Shown here piece after piece: positions 1 through 8,645 of a stretch of DNA of 64,000 nt (the first letter of the stretch is position 1; each line of letters begins with the position of its first letter). The translations under genes were made by a program, and so were the position numbers. This DNA comes from Caulobacteraceae bacterium. GTDB taxonomy: Bacteria > Pseudomonadota > Alphaproteobacteria > Caulobacterales > Caulobacteraceae. The stretch is from NCBI GenBank assembly GCA_019695035.1, contig JAIBAU010000016.1, forward strand, positions 1 through 64,000, read 5' to 3'. A model generated the notes under the pieces. It searched no databases, was not told the origin of the DNA, and worked only from the letters and a program-made list of their open reading frames with translations.

Positions 1-127
1 TCGCGCCGCCGCTCTTCGCAAGCGTCATCGTGATCGCCGCCGTCAGCGTCGTCTTGCCATGGTCAACGTGACCAATGGTGCCGATGTTGCAGTGCGGCTT
101 CGTACGTTCGAACTTTTCCTTGGCCAT
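1..127 (-). CDS. tuf: Elongation factor Tu, N-terminal part (runs off the window)
   Basis: The first 42 residues of EF-Tu are present, beginning [20 protein letters not shown]. They include the G1 nucleotide-binding loop [11 protein letters not shown]-Tu is the GTPase that delivers aminoacyl-tRNA to the ribosome. The rest of the gene lies beyond the left edge. tRNA-Gly and tRNA-Tyr sit just upstream on the same strand, the usual tRNA-tuf arrangement, so co-transcription is likely. The start is unambiguous from the conserved N-terminus. Confidence 0.97.
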
Positions 128-171
128 CGGTTCTACCTTCTGGGACGGCGGTGGTTGGTGTTTCCCGAGGA

Positions 172-245
172 TGGAGCGGGTAGCGGGAATCGAACCCGCA
201 TCCTCAGCTTGGAAGGCTGCTGCACTACCATTGTGCTATACCCGC
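172..245 (-). tRNA. tRNA-Gly (anticodon TCC)
   Basis: On the minus strand a full cloverleaf of 74 nt can be drawn. The acceptor stem is GCGGGTA with TACCCGC, the anticodon loop reads CTTCCAA (TCC), and the T arm contains GGTTCGATTCC. The discriminator is T and CCA is encoded. It lies between tRNA-Tyr and tuf, all on the same strand, and is probably processed from a common transcript. Confidence 0.97.
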
Positions 246-318
246 GCTCGGTCGCGGATTTGGCGCGTCATCTCCTCGTTGGATCGGGGGCCGTGGTCGT
301 CGGGATTCCGGCGGCGCG

Positions 319-402
319 TGGTGGGGGAAGTAGGACTCGAACCTACGAAGCTTTCGCAGCGGATTTACAGTCCGCCCCCTTTGCCGCTCGGGACATTCCC
401 CC
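319..402 (-). tRNA. tRNA-Tyr (anticodon GTA)
   Basis: This is an 84-nt class II tRNA on the minus strand with acceptor stem GGGGGAA / TTCCCCC, anticodon GTA (ACTGTAAAT loop), a long variable arm, T loop GGTTCGAGTCC and encoded CCA. It leads the tRNA-Tyr, tRNA-Gly, tuf series. The 133 bases between it and the divergent rlmB gene must hold the promoters for both directions. Confidence 0.97.
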
Positions 403-535
403 TCGCGCGCGTCGGAACCGACGAAGCCGTTCAAGAACGGGTGTTCAAGAACAAAAGGCCTGCGATCGCGGCTCCGCCTGATATAGGAGCGCCGGACCGA
501 AGGCCCCAAGGCCCCAAATCGGAGCGCGTCTTATA

Positions 536-1402
536 GTGTCGACTTTTCGGGAACGCAACGACCGGAAATCCCGTGGAGAACAAGGGTCTTCCGGGGGGCC
601 GCGCGACGGCCGCCAGCGAGGCGGCAAGCCCGGCTGGGACCCGACCCGGCCACGCTTCAAACCCAAGAAGGAAGAGGGTTCCGGGTGGGTCTGGGGGCGT
701 CATGCCGTCGAGGCGGCCCTGGCCAACCCGGCCCGGGCCCGCGAGATGCGGCTCCTGGCCACCGCCGATCGGGCCCGCGAACTGCAGCCCATCCTGTCCA
801 GGCACCGTCGCGACCTGCGGCCGGAGATCGTCGAGTCGAAGCAGCTGACCGACCGGCTGCCCACCGGCGCCGTGCACCAGGGGGTGGCCCTCCGCGTCGC
901 TCCGCTCGAGCCGGTTGCGGTCGAGGAGCTCGGCGCGGACGCCGCCGGCGTCATCCTGATGCTGGACCAGGTCACCGATCCCCAGAACGTCGGGGCGATC
1001 CTGCGTTCGGCCGCCGCCTTTGGCGCCCGCGGCGTGGTCCTGCAGGACCGCAACGCCCCGGTGCTGGCCGGCGCCTTGGCCAAGGCGGCCGCCGGGGCGG
1101 TCGACCGCATCCCGGTCGCGCGTGTGACCAATCTGAGCCGCGCCCTGGAAAAACTGTCGGCCATGGGCTGGCGCTCGGTCGGTCTCGCCGGCGAGGCCGA
1201 ACAGACCCTGGCGCAGGCTCTGGACCGGAGGCCCACCGTCCTGGTGCTGGGCTCTGAGGGAGAAGGGATTCGTCGCCTCGTTTCCGAGCACTGCGATGCT
1301 CTCGGGCGCATCCCGATGCCCGGTGGTTTCGAGAGCCTGAACGTCTCCAACGCCGCCGCCGTGGCCCTCTACGAAACGGTCCGCAAGGCTGAACAGGGTT
1401 GA
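536..1402 (+). CDS. rlmB: 23S rRNA (guanosine-2'-O-)-methyltransferase of the TrmH/SpoU family
   Basis: The 288-residue protein has a basic, disordered tail (residues 1-50), a SpoU substrate-binding domain (about 52-125) and a SPOUT methylase domain (about 138-285). The three SpoU motifs are visible: DPQNVGAILRS (148-158), VLGSEGEGI (237-245) and SLNVSNAAAV (267-276). The family uses SAM to 2'-O-methylate a guanosine, in RlmB G2251 of 23S rRNA. The start is GTG. It is divergent from tRNA-Tyr. TrmH-type tRNA specificity cannot be excluded, but the N-terminal domain favours RlmB. Confidence 0.9.
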   Translation: MSTFRERNDRKSRGEQGSSGGPRDGRQRGGKPGWDPTRPRFKPKKEEGSGWVWGRHAVEAALANPARAREMRLLATADRARELQPILSRHRRDLRPEIVESKQLTDRLPTGAVHQGVALRVAPLEPVAVEELGADAAGVILMLDQVTDPQNVGAILRSAAAFGARGVVLQDRNAPVLAGALAKAAAGAVDRIPVARVTNLSRALEKLSAMGWRSVGLAGEAEQTLAQALDRRPTVLVLGSEGEGIRRLVSEHCDALGRIPMPGGFESLNVSNAAAVALYETVRKAEQG

Positions 1403-1481
1403 TTTTCGTTAACCATAGGCGTTTGGTTCAGGGTCCGCTCCGCTGAACGCCGTTCCGCGGGGCGCAAACGGGGGAAAGACC

Positions 1482-2252
1482 ATGCGCGCCCGCCTCAGCC
1501 TCGCAGCCGGTTTGATCGCTTCGCTCGCCCTTCTCGGCGCCTGCCAGAAGGAGCCTGACGCCGAAGCCTACGCCGAAGCCGCCCCGCCGCCGGCCGAGAC
1601 CACCCAGGTCGCGCCCCTCGCCGGAGCCCCCGCCCCTGACACCCGCCAGGCCGCCAATCAGGCCGCCGACGACGCCTACATGGCTCGCCTGGAAGCCAAG
1701 GGACTGATGGCGGAGCGGCGCATCGACCCCGCCACGGGCAAGACCGTCCTGGTCGTGTTCAACCGCCCGATCCAGAATCCCGTCCTTCGGGGCGGCCCGC
1801 ACTATCGCTACGCGGCCAACAATCATCGCGCCCGTCGCGGCGCCATGGGCGGCAGCTGGGCCTCGAACAGCGCCGGCCATCCGGTCGCAAGCGCCGCGGC
1901 CGGGTCCGCCGCAACAGCGGCCTCGGGTGCGGCATCCTCCGCCCCCGCCACGACGGCCGCGCCGGCAGCCGACACCGCCGCGCCCGTCACGGTCGCCTCG
2001 ACACCCACCACCGGCCCGGGCGTCCGTCCGATCCCGCAGGCCGCAGAGCCGGCCGTCAACGTCACCGACCCGGCCCGCGCGGGCTTCCCGCCCATGACCC
2101 CCATGATGTGGGGCATCGTCGGCCTCATTGTGCTGGCGCTTCTGATCGCGCTGTTCGTGGCCAACCGGCCCCGCCAGCGCCGGCCTGCCTATTCCGGGCA
2201 CCAGGCTCCGCCGGAAGCCAGCGGCGGCGACCACGGTCAGGCCCACGCCTGA
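1482..2252 (+). CDS. Putative lipoprotein with a C-terminal transmembrane segment
   Basis: The 256-residue protein starts with a signal peptide ending in a lipobox (LLGAC, Cys21). A central region of about 100 residues rich in Ala, Pro and Thr is probably disordered. One hydrophobic helix (MWGIVGLIVLALLIALFVA) lies near residues 207-226. A GGGGGAAAG ribosome site precedes the ATG. I do not recognise the family. A lipid anchor plus a C-terminal helix would be an unusual double anchor, so the N-terminal signal could instead be cleaved by another route. Confidence 0.75.
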   Translation: MRARLSLAAGLIASLALLGACQKEPDAEAYAEAAPPPAETTQVAPLAGAPAPDTRQAANQAADDAYMARLEAKGLMAERRIDPATGKTVLVVFNRPIQNPVLRGGPHYRYAANNHRARRGAMGGSWASNSAGHPVASAAAGSAATAASGAASSAPATTAAPAADTAAPVTVASTPTTGPGVRPIPQAAEPAVNVTDPARAGFPPMTPMMWGIVGLIVLALLIALFVANRPRQRRPAYSGHQAPPEASGGDHGQAHA

Positions 2253-2304
2253 TTTTTGGTGTGTTCGCTTGCCGCGTGACCGTTCCGCCCCCTAGGAACG
2301 GCGC

Positions 2305-3174
2305 ATGACCGATTTGCTTGCGACCCTCGGCCTGGGCGGCGACCAGCTGGCCAGCCAGATCTCGGCCTTCTTCCAGGTCCTGATGATCGATCTCGTGCTG
2401 GCGGGCGATAATGCCGTCGCCGTGGGGCTGGCGGCCGCTGGCCTGCCCGCCGACCAGCGGCGCAAGGTGATCTTCTATGGCCTTGGTGCGGCGGTGGTGC
2501 TGCGCATCGTGTTCGCCCTCATCACGGCCCAGCTCCTCATGTTCGTGGGCCTTCTGCTGGCCGGCGGCGTCCTGCTGCTCTGGGTGTGCTGGAAGATGTG
2601 GCGCGACCTGCGCGAACAGGGCCGCGAGGCCACGGCACATGCCGAGGTCGGGCTCGAGGACGCCACCGGCATCAATGTGGACGGGTCCGGCGCCGTGGGC
2701 GCAGCGGCCATCCCGGTCAAGCGCAAGACCTTCGCCCAGGCGTTCCTGCAGATTTTCATCGCCGACCTGTCGATGTCGCTGGACAATGTTCTGGCCGTGG
2801 CCGGGGCGGCTCGCGAGCACCCCGTCATCCTGCTGTTCGGCCTGGTGCTGTCGATCGCCCTCATGGGCGTCGCCGCAACCTGGATCGCCAAGCTCCTGCA
2901 CAAGTTCCGCTGGATCGGCTTCCTCGGTCTGTTCATCGTCCTCTACGTCGCCCTGCACATGTGCTGGGAAGGCTACCGTTCGGTCGTGGTCCGCCAGGGA
3001 TACATGCCCGAGCACAACGCCATGCTGCCCGGGACCTTCCTCGACATCAGCAAGACGGAGGCGGCCAAGTACCAGCACGAGGCCAGGGACCTGCCGCCCA
3101 TTCCCGACGAGATCGCGGATCAATTGCCGGTCGAGGTGACCGGAGCGCCCGCGCCGGCCCCGCAGAAGAACTAG
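2305..3174 (+). CDS. TerC/YjbE-family integral membrane protein
   Basis: This 289-residue polytopic protein has the two hallmark acidic repeats of the TerC family: DLVLAGDNAVAVG near residue 30 and DLSMSLDNVLAVAG near 155. Its hydrophobic helices are arranged as two inverted halves around a charged loop at about 100-145. Characterised TerC-superfamily members act in metal (Mn) efflux or metalation of exported proteins. Tellurite resistance should not be assumed. The gene ends 3 bp from the convergent metG stop. Confidence 0.87.
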   Translation: MTDLLATLGLGGDQLASQISAFFQVLMIDLVLAGDNAVAVGLAAAGLPADQRRKVIFYGLGAAVVLRIVFALITAQLLMFVGLLLAGGVLLLWVCWKMWRDLREQGREATAHAEVGLEDATGINVDGSGAVGAAAIPVKRKTFAQAFLQIFIADLSMSLDNVLAVAGAAREHPVILLFGLVLSIALMGVAATWIAKLLHKFRWIGFLGLFIVLYVALHMCWEGYRSVVVRQGYMPEHNAMLPGTFLDISKTEAAKYQHEARDLPPIPDEIADQLPVEVTGAPAPAPQKN

Positions 3175-3177
3175 GCC

Positions 3178-4887
3178 CTAGCCCGCCCCGCCGAACCGCT
3201 CGGTCCATTCGGCGACCTGTTCGTCCTCGATCTTGGCGAACAGGACGTCCGGCACGGTCACGGTGGAGCCGGGGACAAGGCGGCGCAGCGCGGCCTGGCC
3301 ATCGGCGTCGGGCCAGGGCAGCGGCCCTTCCAGACCCAGGGCCGCCGCAATCCTTTCCGCCGTAAAGGGCAGGATCGGCGCGCTGACTGCGGCGATGACA
3401 GCCATAAGGTTGAGGCCAGCTCGCACGGCCACGCCGGCGCGTTCGGGATCGGTCTTGAAGGCCGTCCAGGGCGCGGATTCCTGCAGGTACTCGTTGGCCA
3501 GCACCCACAGCCGGCGCACCGCCTGGGCGGCCTTGCGAAACTCCATCGCCTCGAACTGCGCCGTGGCTTCCGCGACCGCTTCCGCCACTTCGACCTGCAG
3601 CTTCTGCTCCAGAGGCGTATCCTCGCCCCCCTCGGGAACCCGTCCGTCGAAGCGCGACGCCGTGAACTTGAGGATCCGGTTGAGGCCGTTGCCCAGCACG
3701 TTGGCCAGGTCGGTGTTGATGGCGGACTGGAACTGCTCCCAGGTGAAAGCCGCGTCCGAACCCTCCGGTCCATACGCCGTCAGGTACCAGCGCCAGTAGT
3801 CCGGAGGCAGAAGCTCCAGAGCCTGGTCCATGAAGACGCCGCGCTTGTTCGAGGTCGAGAACTTGCCTCCGTACCAGTTCAGCCAGTTGAAGGCCTTGAG
3901 GTCATCGACCGTCTTCCATGGCTCCTCGGACCCTAGGATGGTGGCCGGGAAGCTGACGGTGTGGAAAGCCACGTTGTCCTTGCCCATCACCTGCACGTAG
4001 CGGACGTCCGAAGCCCCCTCGTCCAGCCGCCACCAGCGCTTCCAGTCGGCGCCTGTCGCCTCGGCCCATTCGACGGTGGCGCCGATGTATTCGATCGGCG
4101 CGTCGAACCAGACGTAGAACACCTTCTCCTCGAAACCAGGCCGCGGAGCGCCGTCCCGGGTCACGGGAATGCCCCAGCTCAGGTCGCGGGTGATGCCCCG
4201 GTCGACCAGGCCCTCGTCGAGGAACTTGTAGGCGATGCCCTTCGTCAGGGCGGGCCAGTGGCCGGCGTGGGCGTCGACCCATGCTCGAATCCTGTCCTGC
4301 ACCTTGGACTGCAGCAGATAGAGGTGGCGCGTGTCGCGCACCTCGATGTTGCGGGAGCCGGAGATGACCGAATAGGGCTCCTTCAGGTCGGTCGGATCCA
4401 GCAGGTTGCCGCAGTTGTCGCACTGGTCGCCCCGCGCGTGCTCAAAGCCGCAATAGGGACAGACCCCCTGCACGTAGCGGTCGGGCAGGAAGCGCCGGTC
4501 GTCCACGGAGTAGACCATCTTGTCTACCCGCTCCTCGATCAGGTCGTTCTTCTCCAACACCTCGCAGAAGTGCTGGGTCAGGCGGTGATTGGGGGCGTTC
4601 GAACTGCGGCCGAACCAGTCCCAGCTGAGGCCGAACCTCTCGCCCGCGGTCTTCTGAATGATGTGCTGCTCGTCGCAGTAGGCGCGCACGTCCTGGCCGG
4701 CCTCGGCGGCGGCCAATTCGGCGGGCGTGCCGTGCTCGTCGGTGGCGCAGATGTAGAGCACCTCGTGGCCCTGGGCCCGACGGAAGCGCGCGTGCACATC
4801 GGCCGGCAGCATCGACCCGGCCAGGTTGCCCAGATGCTTGATGCCGTTGATGTACGGCAGGGCCGAGGTGATCAGGTAGCGGGCCAT
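3178..4887 (-). CDS. metG: Methionyl-tRNA synthetase
   Basis: The 569-residue class I synthetase charges tRNA-Met. The HIGH-equivalent is [11 protein letters not shown] (residues 11-21). The connective peptide carries a zinc knuckle with Cys143, Cys146, Cys156 and Cys159. The KMSKS-equivalent reads KFSTSNKRG (342-350), a variant I associate with alphaproteobacterial enzymes. The C-terminal anticodon-binding helical domain is present, with no tRNA-binding extension. The ATG is fixed by the conserved [12 protein letters not shown] start. Confidence 0.95.
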   Translation of the reverse strand: MARYLITSALPYINGIKHLGNLAGSMLPADVHARFRRAQGHEVLYICATDEHGTPAELAAAEAGQDVRAYCDEQHIIQKTAGERFGLSWDWFGRSSNAPNHRLTQHFCEVLEKNDLIEERVDKMVYSVDDRRFLPDRYVQGVCPYCGFEHARGDQCDNCGNLLDPTDLKEPYSVISGSRNIEVRDTRHLYLLQSKVQDRIRAWVDAHAGHWPALTKGIAYKFLDEGLVDRGITRDLSWGIPVTRDGAPRPGFEEKVFYVWFDAPIEYIGATVEWAEATGADWKRWWRLDEGASDVRYVQVMGKDNVAFHTVSFPATILGSEEPWKTVDDLKAFNWLNWYGGKFSTSNKRGVFMDQALELLPPDYWRWYLTAYGPEGSDAAFTWEQFQSAINTDLANVLGNGLNRILKFTASRFDGRVPEGGEDTPLEQKLQVEVAEAVAEATAQFEAMEFRKAAQAVRRLWVLANEYLQESAPWTAFKTDPERAGVAVRAGLNLMAVIAAVSAPILPFTAERIAAALGLEGPLPWPDADGQAALRRLVPGSTVTVPDVLFAKIEDEQVAEWTERFGGAG

Positions 4888-5049
4888 GGGGAATCCGGGC
4901 GGGAGGGGCGTCCGATATAGAAGCCGACGCCCTCCCCGCCAAGCGGCGGCAAGCTTCACGGTTCGCCGGACTCGCCCTAGCGTGCGCGCCGGGTAAGGAC
5001 GCGGCGCCCGCGTATCCACCGAAGTCCGCGCAGACTTGGGGAGGAAATC

Positions 5050-5463
5050 ATGAAGGGCGTGAACTGGGCCGGCGTCGTCGTCGCCGCTGTCGTCGTCTGG
5101 CTGGTCGGCTACGTCTGGTACGACATGCTGTTCGGCGCAGCCTGGCTGCGCGAGATGCACATGACCGAAGAGCAGGCCATGGCGGGCGGCATGACGCCCC
5201 TCTTCCTCGGCGCCCTGAACACCCTGGTCATGTGCCTGGGTTTGGGGCTGCTGGTCCCCCGACTGGGGGACGGGCTGATGGCCGGGGTCAAGGCCGGCTT
5301 GCTGGGGGGGATTTTCTTCGCGGCGACAAACCAGTGGCAGGGCGCCATCTACGGCGGGGATAGCAACACCCTGCTGATGATCGACGTCGGGTACATCCTG
5401 GTCGGCTACGCCGTCGGGGGCGCCATCATCGGCGCGCTTCGCTTCGGCAAGAAGTCGGCCTGA
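5050..5463 (+). CDS. DUF1761-family membrane protein
   Basis: The 137-residue protein has four hydrophobic helices and the family-typical start [20 protein letters not shown], followed by a [11 protein letters not shown] segment. A strong GGAGGA ribosome site precedes the ATG. Function is unknown across the family. An 11-bp stem terminator follows about 30 bases after the stop, so it is probably a single-gene transcript separate from the downstream tRNA-Thr. Confidence 0.82.
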   Translation: MKGVNWAGVVVAAVVVWLVGYVWYDMLFGAAWLREMHMTEEQAMAGGMTPLFLGALNTLVMCLGLGLLVPRLGDGLMAGVKAGLLGGIFFAATNQWQGAIYGGDSNTLLMIDVGYILVGYAVGGAIIGALRFGKKSA

Positions 5464-5490
5464 CGACAAACGGGCGCGTTGCGTGTCGGC

Positions 5491-5521
5491 AAGCCGGGCG
5501 GCATAACCCGCCCGGCTTCTT
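5491..5521 (+). terminator. Intrinsic terminator after the DUF1761 gene
   Basis: The arms AAGCCGGGCGG and CCGCCCGGCTT form a perfect 11-bp stem with a six-base loop, followed by CTTTCG. It sits between the DUF1761 stop and tRNA-Thr. The short T-tract makes it moderate rather than strong. Confidence 0.75.
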
Positions 5522-5529
5522 TCGTGTCG

Positions 5530-5605
5530 GCCGGCATAGCTCAGCTGGTAGAGCAGCGGTTTTGTAAACCGAAGGTCGGGGGTTCGAGTCCCTCTGCCGG
5601 CACCA
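5530..5605 (+). tRNA. tRNA-Thr (anticodon TGT)
   Basis: A 76-nt cloverleaf has acceptor stem GCCGGCA / TGCCGGC, D loop AGCTCAGCTGGTAGAGC, anticodon loop TTTGTAA (TGT), T loop GGTTCGAGTCC and encoded CCA. In E. coli the matching thrU gene is next to tyrU, glyT and tufB. Here it lies 5 kb away on the other strand. Confidence 0.97.
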
Positions 5606-5678
5606 CCCGATCCCGGGCCCCCGTTGGACTCCACTCACCGGAGGGCGGATATTGTCCCGGCAACACCGGGGGGTGACC

Positions 5679-6035
5679 ATGTCGAAGTGGATTTGCACAC
5701 CGATCGCTGTAGCGGCTCTGCTGATGGCTTCGGCGGCGACACCTGCGCGAGCGGCCGGGCACGTCAGCGCCCAGCAGCTCCTGCGCGCCTGCCAGGCTGA
5801 CCCCGAAGAGGAGAAGTCATTCTGCATGGCGTATGTGCTCGGTGTTGCGGACGGCCACATGTCGCTGCAGGCCGCCGCACCCGACATGGTGAAATTCTTC
5901 TGCCTTCCGGCAGGCGTGTCAGCCGGCCGGATCGTCGAAGTGACGGTCGGCTACCTGACAGCTCACCCCGCTGACCTGCATTACGCCGCAGCCGACGAGG
6001 TTGCGCTCGCGCTGCATGACGCGTTTGCCTGTTAG
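5679..6035 (+). CDS. Rap1a/Tai-family secreted protein
   Basis: After a signal peptide ending near ARAAG (about 22 residues), the mature protein is close to 95 residues. It shows the family pattern: LLRACQAD, a second Cys in FCMAYVLGVADGHMSL, then FFCLPAGVSAGRIVEVTVGYL, HPADLHYAAADEV and a terminal ALHDAFAC. The four spaced cysteines could form two disulfides. Rap1a of Serratia is a periplasmic immunity protein for a type VI effector; most homologues have no known partner, and no effector gene is adjacent here. The ATG with GGGGGG upstream is preferred over an upstream TTG. Confidence 0.8.
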   Translation: MSKWICTPIAVAALLMASAATPARAAGHVSAQQLLRACQADPEEEKSFCMAYVLGVADGHMSLQAAAPDMVKFFCLPAGVSAGRIVEVTVGYLTAHPADLHYAAADEVALALHDAFAC

Positions 6036-6050
6036 GACTCTAGCCGACCA

Positions 6051-6443
6051 TCACGGGTTCGCAGGCTGCGCCGGCGGGTGCGCGATGCACGCCTCTGCCT
6101 TCCGCTTAAGGTCCTCGGGCGACAGATCGTCGAACACGGCGACGCTGGAGGCGTAATACTGGGCGACCTCGTCGGCGGTCATTCCCTTGCCGGCTTCAGC
6201 GCGAGCCGCATCCGACGCGGCCTTCAGCGCCGCCTCGTCCCCGGATGCCTTGCCCTCTTTGACCGCCGCGCGCAGCAGATCGATGTAAGCGAGGCATTCC
6301 ATCGGCCCATCCTCGGCGGCCGCGGCCGCAGCAGGAGCCGCAGCGACTGCGGGCGAGGCGGCCGGCTCCGACGCAGGCTTGCAAGCCGCCAGGATCGTGG
6401 TCGCCGCCAACACCGCCGTGGCGATCTGGAACCGGTTCGTCAT
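6051..6443 (-). CDS. Small putative lipoprotein
   Basis: The 130-residue protein has a signal peptide with lipobox ILAAC, an Ala/Pro-rich linker, and a helical C-terminal domain with two cysteines (MECLAYIDLL and AEACIAHPP) that may pair. It resembles small exported Caulobacter proteins of unknown function. The start was placed at MTNRFQIA because the upstream in-frame residues do not look like a signal sequence. It is convergent with the Rap1a-family gene. Confidence 0.7.
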   Translation of the reverse strand: MTNRFQIATAVLAATTILAACKPASEPAASPAVAAAPAAAAAAEDGPMECLAYIDLLRAAVKEGKASGDEAALKAASDAARAEAGKGMTADEVAQYYASSVAVFDDLSPEDLKRKAEACIAHPPAQPANP

Positions 6444-6567
6444 TGGTCTTCTCCCCTGCATTGTCTCGGACAGCGGCCGGACCCCGCCCATGAGGCCTGC
6501 GTCATCACGTGCAGATTACCTCCGTCGAAAAATAGCGATATCGTCTGCGAACGACACGGGAAACAGC

Positions 6568-6762
6568 ATGAACGACGCTAGGAAAAGAGATCGTTGTCAG
6601 CGCTGCGGGAGTTGGTTCCGTGACGGTGAGCTTCGCACGCGCCTGTACGTCGCCGAGGATCCGTCCGGCGAACAGGGCCTGAGCGGCGTTTTTCATGACG
6701 AATGCGCCTTGCCGGTATGGAACTTCGCGGTCCCTGACACCGCCGCCATCCCGCTGCAGTAG
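6568..6762 (+). CDS. Small putative zinc-ribbon-like protein
   Basis: The 64-residue cytoplasmic protein carries CQRCG near residue 10 and FHDEC near residue 42, a spacing that could bind zinc. The rest is polar, with no transmembrane segment. It ends 2 bp before the convergent SDR gene. Family not recognised. Coding is supported by the paired Cys/His motifs and clean start, but the ribosome site is weak. Confidence 0.55.
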   Translation: MNDARKRDRCQRCGSWFRDGELRTRLYVAEDPSGEQGLSGVFHDECALPVWNFAVPDTAAIPLQ

Positions 6763-6764
6763 CT

Positions 6765-7481
6765 TCAGCGCACGAAGCTGGCGCCGTTGGCGTCGATCAC
6801 GGCGCCTGTCATCGACGCCGGCGCATCCAGCGACAACCAGCGGATTACCGCGCCAATCTCCTCCGCCGAGGCGACCCGGCCGAGGGGAATGTCCGCCAGC
6901 AGCTTCTCGCCGCCGCGGCTCTCCAGATAGTCCTCGGCCATTCCGGTCATGACGAAGCCGGGGCAGACACCGAAGCACAGGATCCCCTCCCCTGCGTAGC
7001 CGCGGGCGATGGACTTGGTCATACCGATCATGCCGGCCTTCGAGGCGGCGTAGTGCCAGTGCCGGGGACTGTCCCCGCGATAGGCGGCCCGGCTGGCGAC
7101 ATTGACGATGCGGCCACCGCCGCCCCGCTGTTGATAGTGGAGGACCGCGCGGCGGCACAGGTCCGCCGCCGCCTGGAGATTGATCTGAAGGGTCCGGCTC
7201 CACCCCGCTTGCCAGACATCGAGGGAAGCCGACAGATCAACCGGTTCGAAGACGCCGGCGTTATTGACCAATATGTCGATGCGGCCGCCCAGCCGTTCCA
7301 GCGCCGCTTCCCACAGCACATCCGGGGCTGCCGGGTCCTCCAGGTCCACGCCCACGACACCTTCGCCCCCGACGCGGCCGTGCCCGACGACGCGGGCGCC
7401 CCCGGCCCTGAGGGCTTCAACCGCCGCCGCGCCGATGCCGCGGGTGGATCCGGTCACGAGGACGTTCGGGGCCTTGCTCAT
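6765..7481 (-). CDS. Short-chain dehydrogenase/reductase (FabG-like SDR)
   Basis: The 238-residue protein is a classical SDR of usual length. The cofactor loop is TGSTRGIG (residues 10-17), NNAG is at 73-76, Ser130 and the YxxxK pair Tyr144/Lys148 form the catalytic set, and the PG motif follows. These enzymes reduce or oxidise carbonyl/hydroxyl groups with NAD(P)H; the substrate cannot be read. Its ATG overlaps the stop of the beta-lactamase-like gene by 4 bp (ATGA), so the two are probably translationally coupled. Confidence 0.88.
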   Translation of the reverse strand: MSKAPNVLVTGSTRGIGAAAVEALRAGGARVVGHGRVGGEGVVGVDLEDPAAPDVLWEAALERLGGRIDILVNNAGVFEPVDLSASLDVWQAGWSRTLQINLQAAADLCRRAVLHYQQRGGGGRIVNVASRAAYRGDSPRHWHYAASKAGMIGMTKSIARGYAGEGILCFGVCPGFVMTGMAEDYLESRGGEKLLADIPLGRVASAEEIGAVIRWLSLDAPASMTGAVIDANGASFVR

Positions 7482-8581
7482 GAGGCGGGGGGTAGCACGG
7501 GGCCTGACGGAGACGGAAGCGATGGATCCTGAAGCACGTTTGGATCCCGGCCGTCGTGCCAGTCCACCACGGCGCGCGAAACGGCGGCCATCAGCGCCTG
7601 TCGCTCCGGAATGGATCGTTCGGTGGAGGCGATCATGACCGCAACGGCGTAAACCCGGCCGTTCGGCGCGGTAATCAGGGCCACATCGTTGTAGCCCGTC
7701 GAGACGGCGTCCAGCACCTGGCCCGTGCCGGTCTTGTGGGCCATCGACCAACCAGGTTCCAAACCTGCGCGAAGGCGGTTGGGCCCCGTCTCGCTCATGG
7801 CCATGACGGCAAGCATCAGGCGGGTGGAGCCCGGGCTGAGGAGCTCGCCCTTCTGCAGCCTTGCAAGGGCGCGGACGATGGAGAGGGGCGTGGCGCCGTC
7901 CATCGGATCCTTGAGATATCGATCAAGGGCCGCCTGGCGTTCCGCCTTGGGGACGAAGGCGCGCGCCCGCCAGAACCACTTGCCGTACGAGTATTCGCGC
8001 CGCCAGGTCAGCCCGGCGATTGCCGGCTGCAAGACCCGTTCGCCCGGACCGAAGCGAATTCCTTTCAAGCCCTTGGCATCGAGCACGGCCTGAACCGCCT
8101 GGGGCCCCCCGACCCGGCCCACGATGAACTGGTTGGCCGCGTTGTCGCTTTGCGTGAGCGCGCCCCGAAGCAGTTGATCCAGGGTGGTGTGCAGACCGCC
8201 GGGCTTCATCACTTCAGGCCGGATCGGCTGATGGAAGATAGAGAGATCGTCGCGCGTAACCACAACGGGCTCATTGAGCCTCACGCCGCCCCGGTCGGCA
8301 GCGTCCAGCAGGGCCAGAGCGGCCCAGAGCTTGGCCACGCTCTGCTGGGGCATGGCCTTCGCGCCCGGCCAGGACGTGGTCCAGCCGGTCTGCAAGTCCA
8401 AGACGGCGATGCCCACGTCGCCGTCGAACCCGGCGCCCAGGGCCTGGATGCGCGCCGCGAGCGGATGGGCGGGGCGCGTCGGCGAGGGCGGCGGCGGGGG
8501 CGGAGCCTCCGCGCCGTGGCCTGCGCGCACCTCGCATCCTCCCAGGATCGCGATTGCGAGGAGGATCAGCAGATGCGGCAT
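7478..8581 (-). CDS. Class A beta-lactamase-like serine hydrolase (lipoprotein signal)
   Basis: The 367-residue protein has a lipobox-like LGGC (Cys16), a Pro-rich linker, and a penicilloyl-serine transferase fold. The catalytic SxxK is Ser81-Lys84 (QQSVAKLW), SDN is at 145-147 and KTG at 283-285. I cannot find the omega-loop ExxLN motif that supplies the deacylating Glu in true class A enzymes. That stretch instead holds a Trp/Arg-rich segment (about 190-210). It may be a weak beta-lactamase or a peptidoglycan-related enzyme. It is coupled to the downstream SDR by a 4-bp overlap. Confidence 0.82.
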   Translation of the reverse strand: MPHLLILLAIAILGGCEVRAGHGAEAPPPPPPSPTRPAHPLAARIQALGAGFDGDVGIAVLDLQTGWTTSWPGAKAMPQQSVAKLWAALALLDAADRGGVRLNEPVVVTRDDLSIFHQPIRPEVMKPGGLHTTLDQLLRGALTQSDNAANQFIVGRVGGPQAVQAVLDAKGLKGIRFGPGERVLQPAIAGLTWRREYSYGKWFWRARAFVPKAERQAALDRYLKDPMDGATPLSIVRALARLQKGELLSPGSTRLMLAVMAMSETGPNRLRAGLEPGWSMAHKTGTGQVLDAVSTGYNDVALITAPNGRVYAVAVMIASTERSIPERQALMAAVSRAVVDWHDGRDPNVLQDPSLPSPSGPVLPPAS

Positions 8582-8645
8582 GGCGGCGGCCCTCGGACGA
8601 CGCCGGGGAGACTAGCAGGGAACGCGCACGGAGGCTCGGCGCAGG

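Noticed and set aside
431-1291. Minus-strand frame opposite rlmB
   Set aside because: Antisense shadow of a gene with all three SpoU motifs; it also crosses the promoter region of the tRNA genes.
2125-3123. Minus-strand frame of 332 residues opposite the TerC-type gene
   Set aside because: Composition is typical of an antisense shadow (Gln/Asp/His/Gly-rich), with no motif, and it overlaps a well-supported family gene.
2305-3174. Naming the TerC-type gene a tellurite resistance gene
   Set aside because: The family is broad and mostly linked to metal homeostasis. No other ter genes are present.
4888-5634. N-terminal extension of metG up to 5634
   Set aside because: The upstream in-frame part runs antisense through the DUF1761 gene and tRNA-Thr and has no synthetase sequence. 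The conserved start [12 protein letters not shown] is at 4887.
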